DNA from: Viscum album
Lineage: Eukaryota > Streptophyta > Magnoliopsida > Santalales > Viscaceae
DNA: 64,000 nt
Assembly: GCA_963277665.1 (NCBI GenBank)
Contig: OY728153.1
Location: 269,054,250 to 269,118,249, forward strand
Direction: 5' to 3'
This document shows positions 62,014 to 64,000 of this stretch, in pieces; the first letter of the stretch is position 1, and each line of letters opens with the position of its first letter. The position numbers and the translations under genes were made by a program. A model generated the notes under the pieces. That model saw only the letters and a list, made by a program, of their open reading frames with translations. It made no database searches and was not told the DNA's origin.

Positions 62014-64000
62014 TTTAAGGGCCTATTAATTCTCATTGGCTTGAGAGTACAATGATCCATGACTTAGCCATAAGAAACATCCCCAAGAATCCAAAGGCAA
62101 GAAATAAATTCCAGTGGGTTTTAAATACAAGTGGGGAATGATTTACCCTTTAATAGATAAACCATTAAACCAACAAACCATAACCAAACCATATACTAAA
62201 TAATACATGAACAAAATCAATAGAACACAACTACTTCATTCATGTTAAAACAACTCCAAAGTGAGTAATAGTAAAATACAAAACAATTATCAAATTAGTG
62301 GAATAAAAACTAAAGGCTCCCAAAGGGCCACAACACTCCATGCTCTACAATCTCCAAACTCCACAATCACCGAACAACCCAAGTATCATGAGGTTGTGCT
62401 AAACACATGTGATACTTTACCATTACCCATGTCTTGAAAGATAGCATCTGAAAAAGAAAAAAAGTGCCAAAGAAGGGGTGAGTATAACACTCAGTCAGTT
62501 TTCCCCAATTACTTCCCTACTCACGCCACTAGGATAGAATATTTAGCAACATTTTCATAAAATATTTTATATATAACAATTTCTCAAAACGATTTATAAC
62601 TAAATATAAACAACTTTCCAAAACCATATAACTAAAAGCATACAAGTGCAATTAAAACCAATTTTCAAGAATGTTATTTTTCTAGAAAAATAAATAAAAA
62701 AATATTTAAAACCATGTCTCAATATTACATTGCCATACCCAATCCATTCCACAAATCTACACAACCAACCATGCATGTTATGTTATGACAGTTCCATACT
62801 TGTGAGTGGTTTCTAATCAATATACCAACTCATCATAAGGTAATTACATCCCATGTGATATTTAACCTTTGGAACAAATCCCGTGTTCATATTTTAACCA
62901 ATCCATAGAAATTCAATATGAACTCACATGCCAATATGTCCAAGGATCATGCCACAAGACCTTTTCAGTAAAACAAACTTTTTATTCAAATCCATTTTTT
63001 CATCAAAACCATTTCAATGCCAAACAATTTCAATAAAACACATTTTTTTATTGAAAACCCTTTTCCCATTAAACCATTTACTAATTCCAGAAAATCTATA
63101 ATTTAAAATCACTAATTTAAATTCGAAAAACTAAATCACGTTACACATCAATTCACAAAGATCACACAATTTTACCCAAAACCATAAATCATCAATATAG
63201 AAGATTTATCAATGATTTTCACAATCAATTTCCTTAAAATAAACTAATTTGAAGCTAATGCAATTAATTCATGCAAGAGGAGTCAAGAGAGAAGCCACCT
63301 ACCTTAATGGTTTTGATGAAACATGACAACGGACTAAAAATACTCTAGAAACCGGTTTAAAACTCCCCAAAAACGGCCTTAGATCTATTTTACTACCATC
63401 AACGAACCCAAATATCATCATAATTGGGATACACCATCATAGATATACCCATAATAGGTGTATATATGAAAAAAAAGGTGAGGAGAAGTAAATGTATGTA
63501 TATCTAAGAAATGAGATAAGAACGGTGAAGAACGTCACTTACCACAAGAATCGGGCTTGAAAACGCCAAGGGAGAGATCTGGATTGACTATAAAATGATT
63601 TGGAGAGGTTCTTGTGTCATAAATGGAGAGGAATAAAGAGTTATGGGTTCATAGGAGCAAAAATGAGGGAGATATATGAAAAACAAGTGTGATCCTATTT
63701 TTAAGGATCTAACTTTGACTCTATGTACAGTTAGACAACATGGTTAGACAAACCATGCACTAAACATGAATTATATGATGCATTAAAGAAACATCTACAT
63801 TGAATCATCACCTTTTCCCCCTAATTGTGCTCAAACCATGCTAAAGATACTACCTCAAAACTCTAACTTTTCACGGTTTCTCCTATGATATTCATATGGT
63901 TTAGAAAAACTGTGTGCTGCCTGTGCACACCTACTTTAGCCCCAAAACTTATCTATATTTCATCCAACTCTCTCGTCCTTCACCCTTACACTTTATAACC
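62014..64000 (-). mobile_element. R8 5' LTR (truncated by window end)
   Basis: Starts TTTAAGGGCC where the left copy has TGTAATGACC, then aligns with it to the window end. It contains a perfect inverted repeat CATGGTT / AACCATG (63739-63757, 5-base loop) in its U3 end. Confidence 0.85.

Larger units (their letters stand above)
52714..64000 (-). mobile_element. R8, gypsy element running off the window
   Basis: Minus-strand element inside the R7 5' LTR. Left (3') LTR is about 52714-54754, starting TGTAATGACC; the right (5') LTR starts at about 62014. The internal region includes the L9 insert. Aligning the window end with the left LTR puts the right LTR end about 47 bases past 64000. The bases before 52714 (TCTCA) are the expected target duplication, whose partner is outside the window. 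LTR divergence looks substantial. Confidence 0.87.

Noticed and set aside
1..64000. Host protein-coding gene, rRNA or organelle insert
   Set aside because: All coding-like signals belong to transposable elements. No exon-intron gene structure or rRNA/organelle sequence was recognised.

Overview
This window is plant nuclear repeat DNA. It is AT-rich, has no recognisable host gene, and consists almost entirely of Ty3/gypsy LTR retrotransposons inserted into one another. The internal regions resemble Tekay/Del-type chromoviruses: zinc-knuckle Gag, protease, RT, RNase H, H2C2-type integrase and a chromodomain-like C-terminus. Several have a primer-binding site matching plant initiator-Met tRNA (TGGTATCAGAG type). 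The host is probably a flowering plant with a large, repeat-rich genome. I cannot name the species.

I call the layers R1-R8 plus L9. The left stack is R5 > R4 > R1 > R2 > R3. R5 (+ strand) keeps only its pol C-terminus (30.42-30.74 kb) and 3' LTR (from 30778). R4 (- strand) sits in R5 pol; its 5' LTR is 27589-30416 and its primer site 27577-27588. R1 (+ strand) sits in the R4 leader; its pol remnant is 1-2523 and its 3' LTR is 2537-3458 continued at 25768-27509. R2 (- strand, 3459-25767) splits that LTR, and R3 (- strand, 6467-16294) splits the 3' LTR of R2. R3 is flanked by a 5-bp duplication, and the uninterrupted site is visible in the other R2 LTR.

On the right, R6 (- strand, 32126-42674) lies inside the R5 LTR. 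It has near-identical LTRs and is the youngest LTR element here, but lacks protease and most of RT. R7 (- strand, from 43730) hosts R8 (- strand, 52714 to just past the window end) in its 5' LTR. R8 in turn hosts L9 (56408-58530), an ORF1-only LINE-type retrocopy with a perfect 19-bp target duplication. Its 671-codon open frame is the longest in the window.

No element is intact. R2, R7 and R8 have all regions but many stops and frameshifts. R3 and R6 are internally deleted and could only have moved with proteins supplied in trans. The most unusual signal is a hairpin module with a conserved core and changing but still complementary arms. It recurs in the transcribed part of the LTRs of R2, R3 and R6, with a diverged form in R5.
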